DNA from: Lysinibacillus cavernae
Lineage (GTDB): Bacteria > Bacillota > Bacilli > Bacillales_A > Planococcaceae
Direction: 5' to 3'
Assembly (NCBI RefSeq): GCF_009724685.1
Contig: NZ_WMEF01000002.1
Span: 496,001-560,000, forward strand
Length of the DNA stretch: 64,000 nucleotides
Positions 36,510 to 46,615 of the stretch are shown piece after piece. The notes beneath the pieces were generated by a model, which searched no databases, was not told the origin of the DNA, and saw only the letters and a list, made by a program, of their open reading frames with translations. The stretch's first letter is position 1. The number at the start of each line of letters is the position of its first letter. Made by a program: the position numbers and the translations under genes.

Positions 36510-36907
36510 TCCCGTTCTGGTTTATTGTCCACCCATCACATTCTTTAGCAAATCAAACTGTTTCCATTTACGAATTATCGAACGAAGACTTTATTTATAG
36601 GGAACGTGGTAGCTCGACACTCGATTTATTGGAGGCGATATTTTACACTTTTAATGCGCCATTACCCAAATCAGGACTTCAAATGCAGGGATTACATGAA
36701 TCGATCAAAGTAGTGGAAGCAGGGTACGGTATGACTTTAGCACCCTCAAATAGTGTGATAGAAAGTATATCAAAAGGGAAACTGGCTCGTGTGTTTATTG
36801 AGCATGCAGATATTCAGCAAAGTTTATTTATATGCACTCGCAAATCAGATATAGTAGAGCATCCATTTATTCAGTATTTAAAAGCTCATTTAGGCCGTTT
36901 AAATTAA
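36510..36907 (+). pseudogene. LysR-type regulator, C-terminal fragment
   Basis: The frame is open from a stop near 36500 and translates to FWFIVHPSHSLANQTVSIY, then SGLQMQGLHESIKVVEAGYG and ISKGKLARVFIEH, the second half of a LysR substrate-binding domain. The HTH half is absent and no start codon with a ribosome binding site exists. A 92-codon stretch from a TTG at 36629 is all that a start-based reading would show. A terminator follows. Confidence 0.7.
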
Positions 36908-36926
36908 TCAATTAAATAAAAAAAAC

Positions 36927-36974
36927 AAAAATCGAGAACAAGCATTAGACATGCTTATTTCTCGATTTTTAATT
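36927..36974 (+). terminator. Rho-independent terminator
   Basis: AAAAATCGAGAACAAGCAT / ATGCTTATTTCTCGATTTTT stem, followed by AATTT. Confidence 0.85.
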
Positions 36975-37153
36975 TATTTTTCACTTGTTGTATACGGCGT
37001 TCTATAATTTTAAAATTTTGCAGTCATCAGATTCAACACGTTTATTTTTTTGACTACGTTATTAGAAAAAAGAGGGGGCGTACTTTTATATTCAATTGAA
37101 TTCCATTGGATACTCTTTCTAATTCATTTCAGTTTACTATTTGAATAGAATTC

Positions 37154-37278
37154 TTATTCTCTCACAATAATTTTCTTTTCAGCAAGAGAATCAATAACTC
37201 GATTAAGGTGTTCATATTTTGTTTCAAGTAAATCTGCTATTTCTTTAGTTTTAGTTCAATTCCAAAGCTGTCATCGGA
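37154..37278 (-). pseudogene. Crp/Fnr-type winged-helix fragment
   Basis: On the minus strand a 40-codon open stretch ends at 37154 and reads ELKTKEIADLLETKYEHLNR then VIDSLAEKKIIVRE, the DNA-binding end of a Crp-family regulator. The N-terminal effector domain is missing and a stop lies directly upstream. The bases around it (36975-37608) otherwise contain no gene. Confidence 0.55.
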
Positions 37279-37608
37279 TTATTTAGATATGGTGGACATA
37301 AGGTGACTTGCAAACTTGTTTTCTACAGATGCTAATAAGTTTACATGTGAAGCTGTTGTACAAACTTTTCTGCATGAAAGCTAAGCATATAGTTAGCGTT
37401 ATTTTAATGATATTGATTTTTTTATGAAAAGTGGATGTGTTAAAAAGTGTTGAAATGGATGGTTATAAAATTTTAAAATCGATTATTATAAAAGAGTGTT
37501 TTCAAACGTCAGAATACATTAGTAGAAAAGTGATAGTAATTGTCTTACATGAAGTCCCCAACAGAAATGTCATATTAATTTAGATCAAAATTTAAAGGAG
37601 AGAAACCA

Positions 37609-38274
37609 ATGGAATTCTATAAATTGATTGATCATACTTTGCTTTCACCAGTTACGAAGGAAAATGAAATTATAAAATTATGTAATGAGGCAAGGCAGTA
37701 TGGATTTGCATCTGTGTGTGTAAACCCAATATGGGTAAGTCTCTCTGCAAAGCAATTACAAGACACAGGAGTTAATGTTTGTACGGTTATAGGTTTTCCA
37801 TTAGGTGCTAATACACCTGAAACAAAAGCATTTGAAACAAAAAATGCGATTGAAAATGGCGCATCGGAGGTTGATGTAGTAATTAATATCGGTGCTCTAA
37901 AAGATAAAAATGATTTTCTAGTAGAGCAGGACATTCGCAGTGTAGTAGAAGCAGCCAAGGGAAATGCTTTAGTAAAAGTAATCATCGAGGCAAGTCTTTT
38001 AACTGACGATGAAAAGGTTCGTGCATGTGCGTTATCAGTCAAAGCTGGAGCAGATTATGTGAAAACTTCAACAGGCTTTTCTTTACATGGGGCAACCGTT
38101 GAAGACGTAGCCTTAATGAGAAAAACTGTGGGCCAAGCAGTTGGAGTGAAAGCATCTGGAGGAGTTCGTAATGTAGCCGATATCAAAGCTATGATAGAAG
38201 CAGGGGCATCCAGAATTGGTACTAGCTCCGCAGTTAAAATCATTAATAACAATGACAATGCAACATCTTATTAG
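37609..38274 (+). CDS. deoC: Deoxyribose-phosphate aldolase
   Basis: A 221-residue class I aldolase that splits 2-deoxyribose 5-phosphate into glyceraldehyde 3-phosphate and acetaldehyde. The Schiff-base lysine lies in [10 protein letters not shown] near residue 152, with the proton-relay Asp/Lys in [11 protein letters not shown] and [19 protein letters not shown] precedes the ATG. It stands alone here, and is functionally linked to the nucleoside hydrolase genes at 24.4 kb. A terminator follows. Confidence 0.95.
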   Translation: MEFYKLIDHTLLSPVTKENEIIKLCNEARQYGFASVCVNPIWVSLSAKQLQDTGVNVCTVIGFPLGANTPETKAFETKNAIENGASEVDVVINIGALKDKNDFLVEQDIRSVVEAAKGNALVKVIIEASLLTDDEKVRACALSVKAGADYVKTSTGFSLHGATVEDVALMRKTVGQAVGVKASGGVRNVADIKAMIEAGASRIGTSSAVKIINNNDNATSY

Positions 38275-38349
38275 CACTGCTTTATTTTCGGGAAAGTAGT
38301 TTATGTTTTTCTTCTTTTTTGGTGCTGGTAACTAATTTATATTTAATAC

Positions 38350-38384
38350 AAAGCCGGTTTCTCCGTGAAGAAATCGGCTTTTTA
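38350..38384 (+). terminator. deoC terminator
   Basis: AAAGCCGGTTTCT / AGAAATCGGCTTT stem followed by TTTAT. Confidence 0.9.
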
Positions 38385-38828
38385 TGCAGAAGAAAGGTGT
38401 ATTGCTTCAACTTGATGACTACTTGAAGTTCGAAGTATCAGTATCTCCATTTATATTCGAAGCGATAACGGTGAGCAAAAAATCCTCCAGTGGATGGTTA
38501 AAAAATTTAATAAGTGGACCGCTAATTTTTATAAAAGATGCTATATCATTTTAGATAAATAACTAATTTTTATAACTTTACTTTGAGAAGTTGGGATTGT
38601 AGTTGAGTGAGGGAGTTTACTCACAGCGGGTGGATGATTATGGACTTTCTAGTAATCGAGATAACTACTGGTAATTTCTCAACTTTCTCGAAAAAAAGAA
38701 GTAAATTTGTTGTTGAACTAATAAAGGGACAATGTCAATTGAATAATCCAATACAATTCGTAATTGTATTATTTGTAAATTCGCTTTGACCTTTACTATT
38801 GTAATATCTATATTTGGAGGAATTTTCT
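38385..38828. other. Non-coding stretch before aldehyde dehydrogenase
   Basis: No convincing gene; a 60-codon frame at 38607 has no ribosome binding site and no family character. The dehydrogenase promoter should lie near the right end. Confidence 0.4.
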
Positions 38829-40286
38829 ATGAATCAATATTTTTTATTAAATAAGAGTTATATGAATGGTAAATGGGTTGAAGGAGAAACTCGTCGCATT
38901 TATCATGATCTAAACCCATTTGATGATACAGTAGTAGCCAATATTTCAATTGCTTCAAAAGCACAATTAGATGCTGCATTTGAAGCAGCAAGTGAAGCAC
39001 AAAAAAAGTGGGCACAAAATGCTGAACTTCGAAAATCCGTTATTGAAAAAGTAATCGCTTACTTTAAAGAGCACCAACAAGAAATTGTGGATGTTTTAGT
39101 TTTAGAAACGGGTAGTAGCGTACTCAAAGGAAATGTAGAAGTTAGCTTTGTTATTGCAGATTTAGAAGAATCATTAAAAATAGTTAACGAAGTTGGTACA
39201 GTGAAGATTGTTGAGTCCGCAATACCTGATAAAGTGAATAAGGTTTATCGCTTACCTCTGGGCGTCATTGCATCCATTTCGCCTTTCAATTTCCCTCTTT
39301 ATTTATCTATGCGTACGATTGCGCCAGCATTAGCTTTAGGAAATACTGTTGTGCATAAAGCAGATCTTCAAACTGGTATCTCAGGCGGCTCTGTTATTGC
39401 AAAAGCATTTGAAGAAGCCGGTGTTCCATCAGGTGTGTTCAATTCTATACTTACTGATATACCTGAAGTCGGAGATACAATGATTACTAATCCACATTCA
39501 AAACTAATTAGCTTCACAGGTTCTACTGGAGTTGGTAAACATATAGGAAAAATTGCTGGTGAATTGTTAAAACGTACAGCATTAGAATTGGGTGGCAATA
39601 ACCCATTTGTTGTATTGAAAAATGCAGACATTGATCAGGCAGTGAATGCAGCAATCATGGGTAAATACCTACATCAAGGACAAATTTGTATGAGTATTAA
39701 CCGTATTATTGTCCATGAAAATCTGTATGAAGAGTTTGCCATTAAATTTGTAGAACGTGCAAAACAATTACCATATGGTAATCCACAAGTTCCATCCACA
39801 GTCATTGGTCCACTTATTAACCACGCACAAATTGAGAAAGTATTAGGCTTTATTGAAGAAGCAAAAAAAGATGGTGTGGAAGTGTTATTAGACGGCAAAC
39901 GTGAAGGCAATATTTTGACACCATTTATCTTTGGTAATGTCGATAATGAAAGTAATTTAGCAAGAAGAGAATTCTTTTCACCAGTTGTGTCACTCATTAA
40001 AGCTTCTACTGATGAAGAAGCGATCCAAATTGCCAATGATACAGAATATGGTCTAAGTTCTGCTGTTTTTACAAATGATTTAACACTTGGTGAAGATGTA
40101 GCAGTACAAATTGAAGCTGGTATGACTCATGTAAATGATCAAACGGTTAATTGCTTATCTAATATTCCATTTGGTGGTATGAAGGGCAGTGGGATTGGCC
40201 GTTTTGGTAATCCGTGGATTGTCGATGAATTTACACAGGCAAAATGGGTATCGGTTCAAGTGAAACCAATAAACTATCCATTCTAA
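38829..40286 (+). CDS. NAD(P)-dependent aldehyde dehydrogenase, aromatic-aldehyde type
   Basis: A 485-residue ALDH. The catalytic Cys is in GQICMSINR near residue 285, the general-base Glu in LELGGNNPFVVL near residue 255 and the nucleotide-binding loop in FTGSTGVGKHIG near residue 233. PFNFPLYLSMRTIAPALALG is typical of the benzaldehyde/vanillin dehydrogenase group (YfmT-like). The frame opens at 38814, but that codon lies in the TTGGAGGAA ribosome binding site, so the ATG at 38829 is the start. It is monocistronic. Confidence 0.92.
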   Translation: MNQYFLLNKSYMNGKWVEGETRRIYHDLNPFDDTVVANISIASKAQLDAAFEAASEAQKKWAQNAELRKSVIEKVIAYFKEHQQEIVDVLVLETGSSVLKGNVEVSFVIADLEESLKIVNEVGTVKIVESAIPDKVNKVYRLPLGVIASISPFNFPLYLSMRTIAPALALGNTVVHKADLQTGISGGSVIAKAFEEAGVPSGVFNSILTDIPEVGDTMITNPHSKLISFTGSTGVGKHIGKIAGELLKRTALELGGNNPFVVLKNADIDQAVNAAIMGKYLHQGQICMSINRIIVHENLYEEFAIKFVERAKQLPYGNPQVPSTVIGPLINHAQIEKVLGFIEEAKKDGVEVLLDGKREGNILTPFIFGNVDNESNLARREFFSPVVSLIKASTDEEAIQIANDTEYGLSSAVFTNDLTLGEDVAVQIEAGMTHVNDQTVNCLSNIPFGGMKGSGIGRFGNPWIVDEFTQAKWVSVQVKPINYPF

Positions 40287-40417
40287 GAGATTGCTAAGCG
40301 ATTGATTACGTTTTTTTAATGTTAACCTAATAAAGGTTGCCCTAAAAACAGAAACTTGGAACACTTTTTGGTGATTATTAATCTTCGAAAAGCTTTGAAA
40401 TAAAGTTGCGACGAAAT

Positions 40418-40453
40418 CCCCCGTTAGCTCATAGTAGTCTAAAGGGGGTTTTC
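40418..40453 (+). terminator. Rho-independent terminator
   Basis: CCCCCGTTAG / CTAAAGGGGG stem followed by TTTTCC, 130 bases after the dehydrogenase gene. Confidence 0.7.
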
Positions 40454-40573
40454 CAAAATAGCATTATTGGAATATTTATTTGAACAAAGTTTTTGAATGC
40501 AGATGTACCATTTTCGATACACTATGATGAGAGTTTGGCTCTTCTCCTTGTAGTTAATCTGCTCACATTCAAA

Positions 40574-40620
40574 TAAGAGCATGTTTTGATCAATCTTTTT
40601 CAAAACATGCTCTTTTGATT
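40574..40620. terminator. Symmetric hairpin
   Basis: AAGAGCATGTTTTGA / TTCAAAACATGCTCTT inverted repeat with flanking A and T runs. No gene ends immediately on its left. The remaining bases of 40287-40746 hold no gene. Confidence 0.6.
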
Positions 40621-40746
40621 TGTTCTCCTATCAAGGTTAATATCATTAATTTAAACAAACCTCGGGGATTAGGGTTTAAAGTTCGTTCTCTTTTTATTGA
40701 GTACATTCCGGTTTGAATTGTAATTATTCAGCACAAGATACGCCAT

Positions 40747-41016
40747 TTAAATCCTATGATTTCCAGTTTTTCTACGGAAACGATATTGCGAAATTTCATC
40801 TTTCGTAGGCTTTCGGTTCGTATTACGTAATACTTTTATCGAATTAATAAGACCCACATCATCGATTGGAAAAGCTGTCTGGAAGAGTTTGAACGTATAG
40901 TACATTTCAAAATGAAACCAGAAAAACACATAACATATTACAATACAAAACGACAATATCGAACTCATGCCCAAACCGCTGCTTAATGAAATAACCGTAT
41001 CAACTTTTAAGGTCAC
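40747..41016 (-). CDS. Small possible membrane protein
   Basis: An 89-codon frame with a hydrophobic segment (SSILSFCIVICYVFFWF) and a basic C-terminal end. It starts with GTG after a poor ribosome binding site and has no recognised family, so it may be the tail of a degraded gene rather than a working one. Confidence 0.3.
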   Translation of the reverse strand: MTLKVDTVISLSSGLGMSSILSFCIVICYVFFWFHFEMYYTFKLFQTAFPIDDVGLINSIKVLRNTNRKPTKDEISQYRFRRKTGNHRI

Positions 41017-41205
41017 TTCATTTAGTTATTTTTTGAGGTGATTGATTATTAAAATGATACTTGAAGTTTAACTTGTGAAAAATTTTACTTAAACGCTCAT
41101 GAAAATAAAATCTCTGGCACTAACGGTGCAGTTTATTTGAATAACGGATATTTGTTTATTGATACACTAAAAGTTATACTGTGCGGCTATTGGGGTGAGT
41201 TAATT

Positions 41206-41442
41206 TTGAAATTCATTGAATTCGGGATAGGTAACGCATAGATAATTAGGACTGAAATAGAGTTAGAAGATGGCACGGAATATGAAGAGAAAGAAATAAA
41301 AGGACCAATAAAGTTCTACTCGTTGTATTTAAGAATTTGGATCGGTAAAACCGTTTTAATAGCAGATTTAAAAGAAGGTTTGAAAAGACAGAAGAAAAAC
41401 CGTAACGAATTTAAAGTTATATTTGGTATAGTCAGTGGTTAA
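41206..41442 (+). pseudogene. DUF3977-like gene with in-frame amber stop
   Basis: A TTG start after GGGGTGAG opens KFIEFGIGNA, hits TAG at 41239-41241, and continues in the same frame without interruption as IIRTEIELEDGTEYEEKEIK and FYSLYLRIWIGKTVLIAD to FKVIFGIVSG and TAA. This matches my recollection of the about 79-residue DUF3977 proteins, where the stop position is normally Trp (TGG to TAG). Otherwise the frame is intact. Confidence 0.7.
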
Positions 41443-41641
41443 ATCTTACAATACAAAATCAAACAAATTATCGTACACAGGTAGTCTAGGGTTTTCGATA
41501 GGACTTATGAAGGGGATAAGATTAAATGTTACTTCATTATCTGTAGGTGATAGTACTGCAAAAGATTTTTATGTGTATGAATGGTTTAAAAAGAAGTCTT
41601 CTACGTTGGCGAAGGACGTGACTGTTAATGCAGTAAATTGA
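41435..41641 (+). other. Short open frame, doubtful
   Basis: A 68-codon frame from a GTG that overlaps the end of the DUF3977 relic. No ribosome binding site and no known family (contains NKLSYTGSLGFSIGLMKG). It could be the end of a lost gene. The bases up to 41941 contain two related AT-rich stretches with AATTGGATG but no gene. Confidence 0.2.
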
Positions 41642-41941
41642 CCTGATTTTACAATGAAATAATTTCCATTGTAGAAGTTCTTAATAGTTTATAGTCAATT
41701 GGATGACTAAAATATGTTTGATTGGATGTTATAAGATATTATGTAATTATAAGTTAAATGGATGGTCAAAATAATTTTGAATTGGATGGTGAGAAAAAAT
41801 ATAAATCCCTTATCATTGAAAGGTGAATGATAAAACATGGATATAGCCTAATTACTAATTATTTTTTATGAAACAATGTGAAATGAAGTTAATAATTTAG
41901 TAATTGCTACTATAATAAATTACTGAAAGAGTTGATAGGAT

Positions 41942-42388
41942 ATGACATTGGGTTTGATAATTACGCTAGTGATTGGATCTATTATTAAATTGTTAATGAG
42001 TCCACCTAGTGCAGCTGTGGCATGGGGATTAAGTAAATTTGAACTTCATAAAAAACTCGATTCAAATGATGTTACGATAACATTTAATGGAAAGAATTTA
42101 GAAGAGGAAGAAAAAATTAGTTTTATAGACTATTTTAATAAAGCTTTCTTTTTAAAAAAACATTATATATTTCCAGGCAATGAAAAATTATTTTTACAGC
42201 CAGAAACTAATGTTACGCCATTTGTCATCAACTTAAATAGAGGCAAAAATAATGTTAATTTCTTTATTTTTAGTTACGACGATCACATTGATGTAGTCAA
42301 GAAGAGCAAGGAGAAAGTTATTTCATATAGTCTTAGCTCTGAACATCTACAAAAATTCACCATTTCAACTTCATATGCAAACCACTGA
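41942..42388 (+). CDS. yfmQ: YfmQ-family protein
   Basis: A 148-residue protein that resembles Bacillus subtilis YfmQ as I remember it: an N-terminal membrane segment (TLGLIITLVIGSIIKLLM), SPPSAAVAWGLSKFELHKKL, and a soluble domain with ITFNGKNLEEEEKI and PFVINLNRGKNNVNFF. Function unknown. AAAGAGTTGATAGG precedes the ATG. A terminator follows directly. Confidence 0.8.
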   Translation: MTLGLIITLVIGSIIKLLMSPPSAAVAWGLSKFELHKKLDSNDVTITFNGKNLEEEEKISFIDYFNKAFFLKKHYIFPGNEKLFLQPETNVTPFVINLNRGKNNVNFFIFSYDDHIDVVKKSKEKVISYSLSSEHLQKFTISTSYANH

Positions 42389-42394
42389 AAAAAT

Positions 42395-42430
42395 AGGGAT
42401 TCTGTCTTTGGCGCAGAATCCTTTTTTATT
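42395..42430 (+). terminator. Rho-independent terminator
   Basis: GGGATTCTG / CAGAATCC stem followed by TTTTTTATT. Confidence 0.9.
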
Positions 42431-42508
42431 CGGATTAATACGGCTTAACTCTAAAAATTTATATGAGTGTTTGGAAGTTCTTGTCCATATTGATAATAAA
42501 TAAGATAT

Positions 42509-42687
42509 ATGAGAGGGTGTGAAATTAAAACAGGAAACAATACTAATACAGATTTTAAAGACGAGATGTTGAATAAACTTCCTGTTGGTACAAAGTTTTT
42601 TTCACCAAAGAACGAGGAGATATTTTAATTGTTGAATCTGAAGAATCAACTAAATATCTTATTCAACGGGATACCTTAGTTCAATGA
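42509..42687 (+). pseudogene. Small unknown gene with frameshift
   Basis: An ATG frame gives TDFKDEMLNKLPVGTKFF and stops at 42628. One frame over, the reading continues sensibly as RGDILIVESEESTKYLIQRD to TGA at 42687. A single-base deletion near 42615 would explain both halves. Family not recognised. Confidence 0.4.
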
Positions 42688-43363
42688 GAATTAAAACAAC
42701 TTTACATGTCGAAATCTTTTATAATGATAATTTCATGTCTCCCTTAGCCACAGATAGCTTTAATTGTGCGCTGTGAAAGCGATCGAGAAAGGCAACGGTA
42801 CATGTAACTGAATGTCGATACGCCTCATAGCGTTATTTTTAATGTAATTATCTAAAATTTCTTACCTTATTCGCCATATTGTTATCGCATGGTTCCTATA
42901 AATTTATCATTCAAAAGGGGATTATTCATCCAAACTGTAGTAAAAATTATTCACATAAGGAATACATATGTAAGTAGCAAACATTATGATCGTTGGGTTG
43001 AAGTGATATTAGTTAGAGCGATTGTTTACAAAAATACTGACAGACGACAATAAACGAACTATTGTACTCAAAATAAATCTAAATGTTCGTGTTTTAATTA
43101 CAAAAATGCTATTCCTCCATCGACTGGATACAGCAAAGATTGAATAAAACACGAATATTGTATATAAAGTTAACTAACTAATAAATGCTGATTTTTTAGA
43201 ATATGTTTGAACATTCTTGTCCAAATTCTGAGACACGAATGTCCAGACAAACATGTTAAATTTAACCAATAAGAAATAGTTGTTATTGGAATAGTTCAAT
43301 CTCAGTTGGATACAATATTTGTGAACTTAAAAAGTTCATATTTCAAGGATGGGAGGACTAAAT
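42688..43363. other. Decayed intergenic stretch
   Basis: About 670 bases without a credible gene. ACATTCTTGTCCAAA occurs near 43211 and again near 43799, with a related TTCTTGTCCAT near 42476. The ribosome binding site of the next gene (AAGGATGGGAGG) lies at its end. Confidence 0.4.
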
Positions 43364-43705
43364 ATGTCATCTGAAATGGGAGAAATACATCGTACTGGTC
43401 GAGACATTAACGACGTAATAGTACATTTAGGTGGGCAAGCTGAGAGTGTTTTTAGTTCATTAGCTGAACCAGGTCGACTTTCAATACAAAAGAAAGCAGA
43501 CGAATTAGCTGCTCAGTATCTTGAAGGTAATCCTAATCCAGACTATTATGATTGTGTTGAAATTGTAGCAGAGGGAGTTTTGACAGCAGGGAACGAAATA
43601 AAGGCTAGCAGTGGTTCTTGGGGAGATTCAGTAGATGCTGCACTTGGTGCTGGTGTTGGCATTCCAGCAGCAAAAATAGCTTGTAAAAGAATAACGATGT
43701 CTTAA
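43364..43705 (+). CDS. Hypothetical acidic protein
   Basis: A 113-residue soluble protein beginning SSEMGEIHRTGRDIND, acidic, with a Gly/Ala-rich C-terminal part (DAALGAGVGIPAAKIACK). Family not recognised. The frame also includes an ATG at 43349, but that codon is part of the GGGAGG ribosome binding site, so 43364 is the start. It stands alone with its own terminator. Confidence 0.6.
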   Translation: MSSEMGEIHRTGRDINDVIVHLGGQAESVFSSLAEPGRLSIQKKADELAAQYLEGNPNPDYYDCVEIVAEGVLTAGNEIKASSGSWGDSVDAALGAGVGIPAAKIACKRITMS

Positions 43706-43716
43706 CATTAATTTTG

Positions 43717-43752
43717 AAAAGCGTAGGCGTAAAAAGCTTATGCTTTTTGATA
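43717..43752 (+). terminator. Rho-independent terminator
   Basis: AAAAGCGTA / TATGCTTTT stem followed by T residues, just after the hypothetical gene. The remaining bases to 44178 hold no gene. Confidence 0.65.
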
Positions 43753-44178
43753 TTTATTGATTTCTTTTATCCTCTCCTCAGTAATTTTAGTTGTCTGGAC
43801 ATTCTTGTCCAAAGTGTAAGCAAGGTCTTGACCATATACCGAAGTAAAGGGATAAGGGGAAGTTGACGTACTCACGCTCTACGCTAAATAATTTTAGTTT
43901 ACATATTATAAATATACCTTGGTCATTACTTTATAATTATCGAAAACTCCCTATAATTTATTGTTAAATAGGGACTTATTCGGTACAAATTGAGCTAATT
44001 ATTGTTTAAAGTATAGTACCCCAATACGAATAAAAATTATTCACATCCAATTTATCCTTGATAGCGTCCCCTGATCAACCAGTGGGCGCTAATTGTGCGG
44101 CTTTCCTATGATGAATGCTCATCATTGAATTTATTAGGTTATAATATAGTATAGATTTTTTTGAATGGAGCGATTGTT

Positions 44179-46335
44179 ATGAATGATACGCAAAAAGCGT
44201 TTTTTGAGGAAAAGGAGCGTTCACTTGGCGTTCGTCTAAATGATGTGCAGACGCAGGCGGTGTTGCAAACGAATGGTCCGCTTTTACTATTGGCATCGCC
44301 CGGTTCAGGAAAAACGACGACGATTATTATGCGTATTGGGTATATGATTGAGGAGCTTGGTGTGAAACCTTCTCGCATAAAGGCTGTTACGTTTAGCAAG
44401 GCATCGGCAGGTGATATGAAAGCACGTTTTGCGAAATTTTTCCCGCATTTGCAACCAGTTGATTTTTCAACAATTCATAGTTTAGCTTTTCAAGTTGTGC
44501 GGCAGACACTCGAACGCCAGGGCATTTCGTATGGCATTATTGAAGACACGGACAAGCCGGGTGTCGTTTCAAAAAAACGAGTGCTTCGCGAAATTTTTGA
44601 ACAATTAAATGACACAAAAATTACCGAAGATCAATTAGACGAGCTACTGACGTACATAACGTTTATCAAAAATAAAATGCTGCCAGAACAGGAATGGGAT
44701 ATTGCAAAAGTAAAGGTGCCAAGAAAAGTCCAGATTTTACAGCGTTATGAGGAATATAAACGCACAGGTAGTGACCGTTTGTTAATTGATTTTGACGATA
44801 TGCTGTTAATGGCGAATGAAATTTTCACGAAAAATCGAGAAGTGCTGGCGCAATACCAACGCCGCTACGATTATTATTTAACGGATGAGAGTCAGGATAC
44901 ATCGCCCGTTCAACATGAGATTATCGCGAAGCTCGTCGCAGTCCATCAAAATTTATGCGTCGTAGCGGATGAGGATCAGGCCATTTATAGCTGGCGCGGT
45001 GCAGAGCCAGACTATTTGTTGGATTTCCAAAAGATCTATCCGGAGGCGCAAGTTTTACTTATGACGCAAAACTATCGTTCATCTGCAACGATTGTAGAGC
45101 CAGCCAATCTATTCATTCAGCGCAATAAAAAGCGTTATAACAAACAAATGTTTACGGAAAATCCTGCAGCAGAGCCAATCTCGTTTAAAATCCTAGAGAA
45201 TTACACTTTACAGGCCAACTATTTAGTGGACCAGTTGAGAAATCTGTCTAAGCGCGGCTCAACGGCTATTTTATATCGAAATAATACGTCAGCCATTCCG
45301 CTTATGGACGCGATTGACAGAGCAGGTTTGCCTTTCTATATGAAAGATTCCACGATTCGCTTTTTTACGCATTGGGTTGTGGAGGATATTATGAACTTCA
45401 TGCGTCTAGCGTACAATACAAAAAACATCACTGTATTTGAAAAAGTTTACAGAAAAATGAATGCTTATATTACACCAGCGCAATTGAAGGCACTACAAAA
45501 GGTGCCGGAGGAATGCTGTGTATTCACACAGTTGTTAGAGCATGTTGAGTTAAAGGATTATCAGCCTGAATATATTAAGCGAATTCGCAAAACGTATGAT
45601 AGCATTCAATTTGATAAAACGACGCCAACCGCCATGCTAGAGCATATCCGTTATGACTTCGGATATGAGCGTACTTTAAAGAAAATGAGTGAGAATCTCG
45701 GTTTTAATTATGAAAATTTACTAGATATTGTGGATGTACTTGGTTTAATAGCGCGTCATACGCAGACGATGACCGAATTTGCAAGTCGTTTGAAGCAGCT
45801 TGAAAATTTAGCAAGCTCGTCTCACATAAAAAATGATTTGAATGCAATTACACTGACAACATTGCACAGTTCAAAAGGCTTGGAATTTGACCGTGTGTAT
45901 TTGATTGACTTGATTGAGGGGATTTTACCTAGTGAGGCAGAAGAAGAAATCGAAGAAGAAACGCGACTCTTTTATGTCGGTATCACGCGTGCGATTCGCC
46001 ATTTGGAATTAATTTCGTATAGCAAGCGCTTTAAAACAAGTGTGGTGCCATCGATTTTCATGAAGGAGTTAAAACAAATCGTCTCACCGCGGGAATTGCC
46101 AAAGAAAGCGCAGAAAAGCCCGAGGAAAGCACAGAAGCATTATCATAATGAGCGCACGATTACAACAGAGTCCGCGTTAATCGTTGGCTCAAAAGTAATG
46201 CATGTGATTTTTGGAGAAGGGGAAATATTAGCTATTACAAGTAGCACGATTGAATTGTCATTTGTAACAGGGATTAAGAAGTTTTTGACGGATACATGTT
46301 TACACCAAGGCTATTTAGAAACGATGGAAGATTAA
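44179..46335 (+). CDS. UvrD/PcrA-type superfamily 1 helicase, YjcD-like
   Basis: A 718-residue SF1A DNA helicase. Walker A is LASPGSGKTTTI near residue 40, motif II is TDESQDTSP near residue 240, motif III DEDQAIYSWRGAEPDY, motif IV MTQNYRSS, motif V/VI TLHSSKGLEFDRV and EETRLFYVGITRA. Length and the C-terminal extension with a KVMHVIFGEGEI segment resemble B. subtilis YjcD rather than PcrA. GGAG at 44167 supports the ATG at 44179. It uses more G/C at third positions than its neighbours. Confidence 0.9.
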   Translation: MNDTQKAFFEEKERSLGVRLNDVQTQAVLQTNGPLLLLASPGSGKTTTIIMRIGYMIEELGVKPSRIKAVTFSKASAGDMKARFAKFFPHLQPVDFSTIHSLAFQVVRQTLERQGISYGIIEDTDKPGVVSKKRVLREIFEQLNDTKITEDQLDELLTYITFIKNKMLPEQEWDIAKVKVPRKVQILQRYEEYKRTGSDRLLIDFDDMLLMANEIFTKNREVLAQYQRRYDYYLTDESQDTSPVQHEIIAKLVAVHQNLCVVADEDQAIYSWRGAEPDYLLDFQKIYPEAQVLLMTQNYRSSATIVEPANLFIQRNKKRYNKQMFTENPAAEPISFKILENYTLQANYLVDQLRNLSKRGSTAILYRNNTSAIPLMDAIDRAGLPFYMKDSTIRFFTHWVVEDIMNFMRLAYNTKNITVFEKVYRKMNAYITPAQLKALQKVPEECCVFTQLLEHVELKDYQPEYIKRIRKTYDSIQFDKTTPTAMLEHIRYDFGYERTLKKMSENLGFNYENLLDIVDVLGLIARHTQTMTEFASRLKQLENLASSSHIKNDLNAITLTTLHSSKGLEFDRVYLIDLIEGILPSEAEEEIEEETRLFYVGITRAIRHLELISYSKRFKTSVVPSIFMKELKQIVSPRELPKKAQKSPRKAQKHYHNERTITTESALIVGSKVMHVIFGEGEILAITSSTIELSFVTGIKKFLTDTCLHQGYLETMED

Positions 46336-46615
46336 ATGAAGCGTATTCTGTTCTTTTTTGAATGTACAGGCGTCCGCTCGGTCAGTTCCACATCGAAGCT
46401 TCATTAAAATGGCGAGTAAATTGGTAAACTACATAAGCCAGATGAGACTGTTGATGGTTATCGTTAAAAGATGATCATATGAATATAACTTTTATAGATA
46501 TTATTTTAAGTTACCGAAATGGTTGATAAATATGATGTTTGTCATAAAGAATTTAACAAGGATTATGAATGAAATGTCCATATTGCTGTGAAGAAGTATA
46601 TGGAATACTTTTTTA

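Noticed and set aside
38607..38789. A 60-codon frame upstream of the aldehyde dehydrogenase
   Set aside because: No ribosome binding site; low-complexity translation; likely chance in AT-rich DNA.
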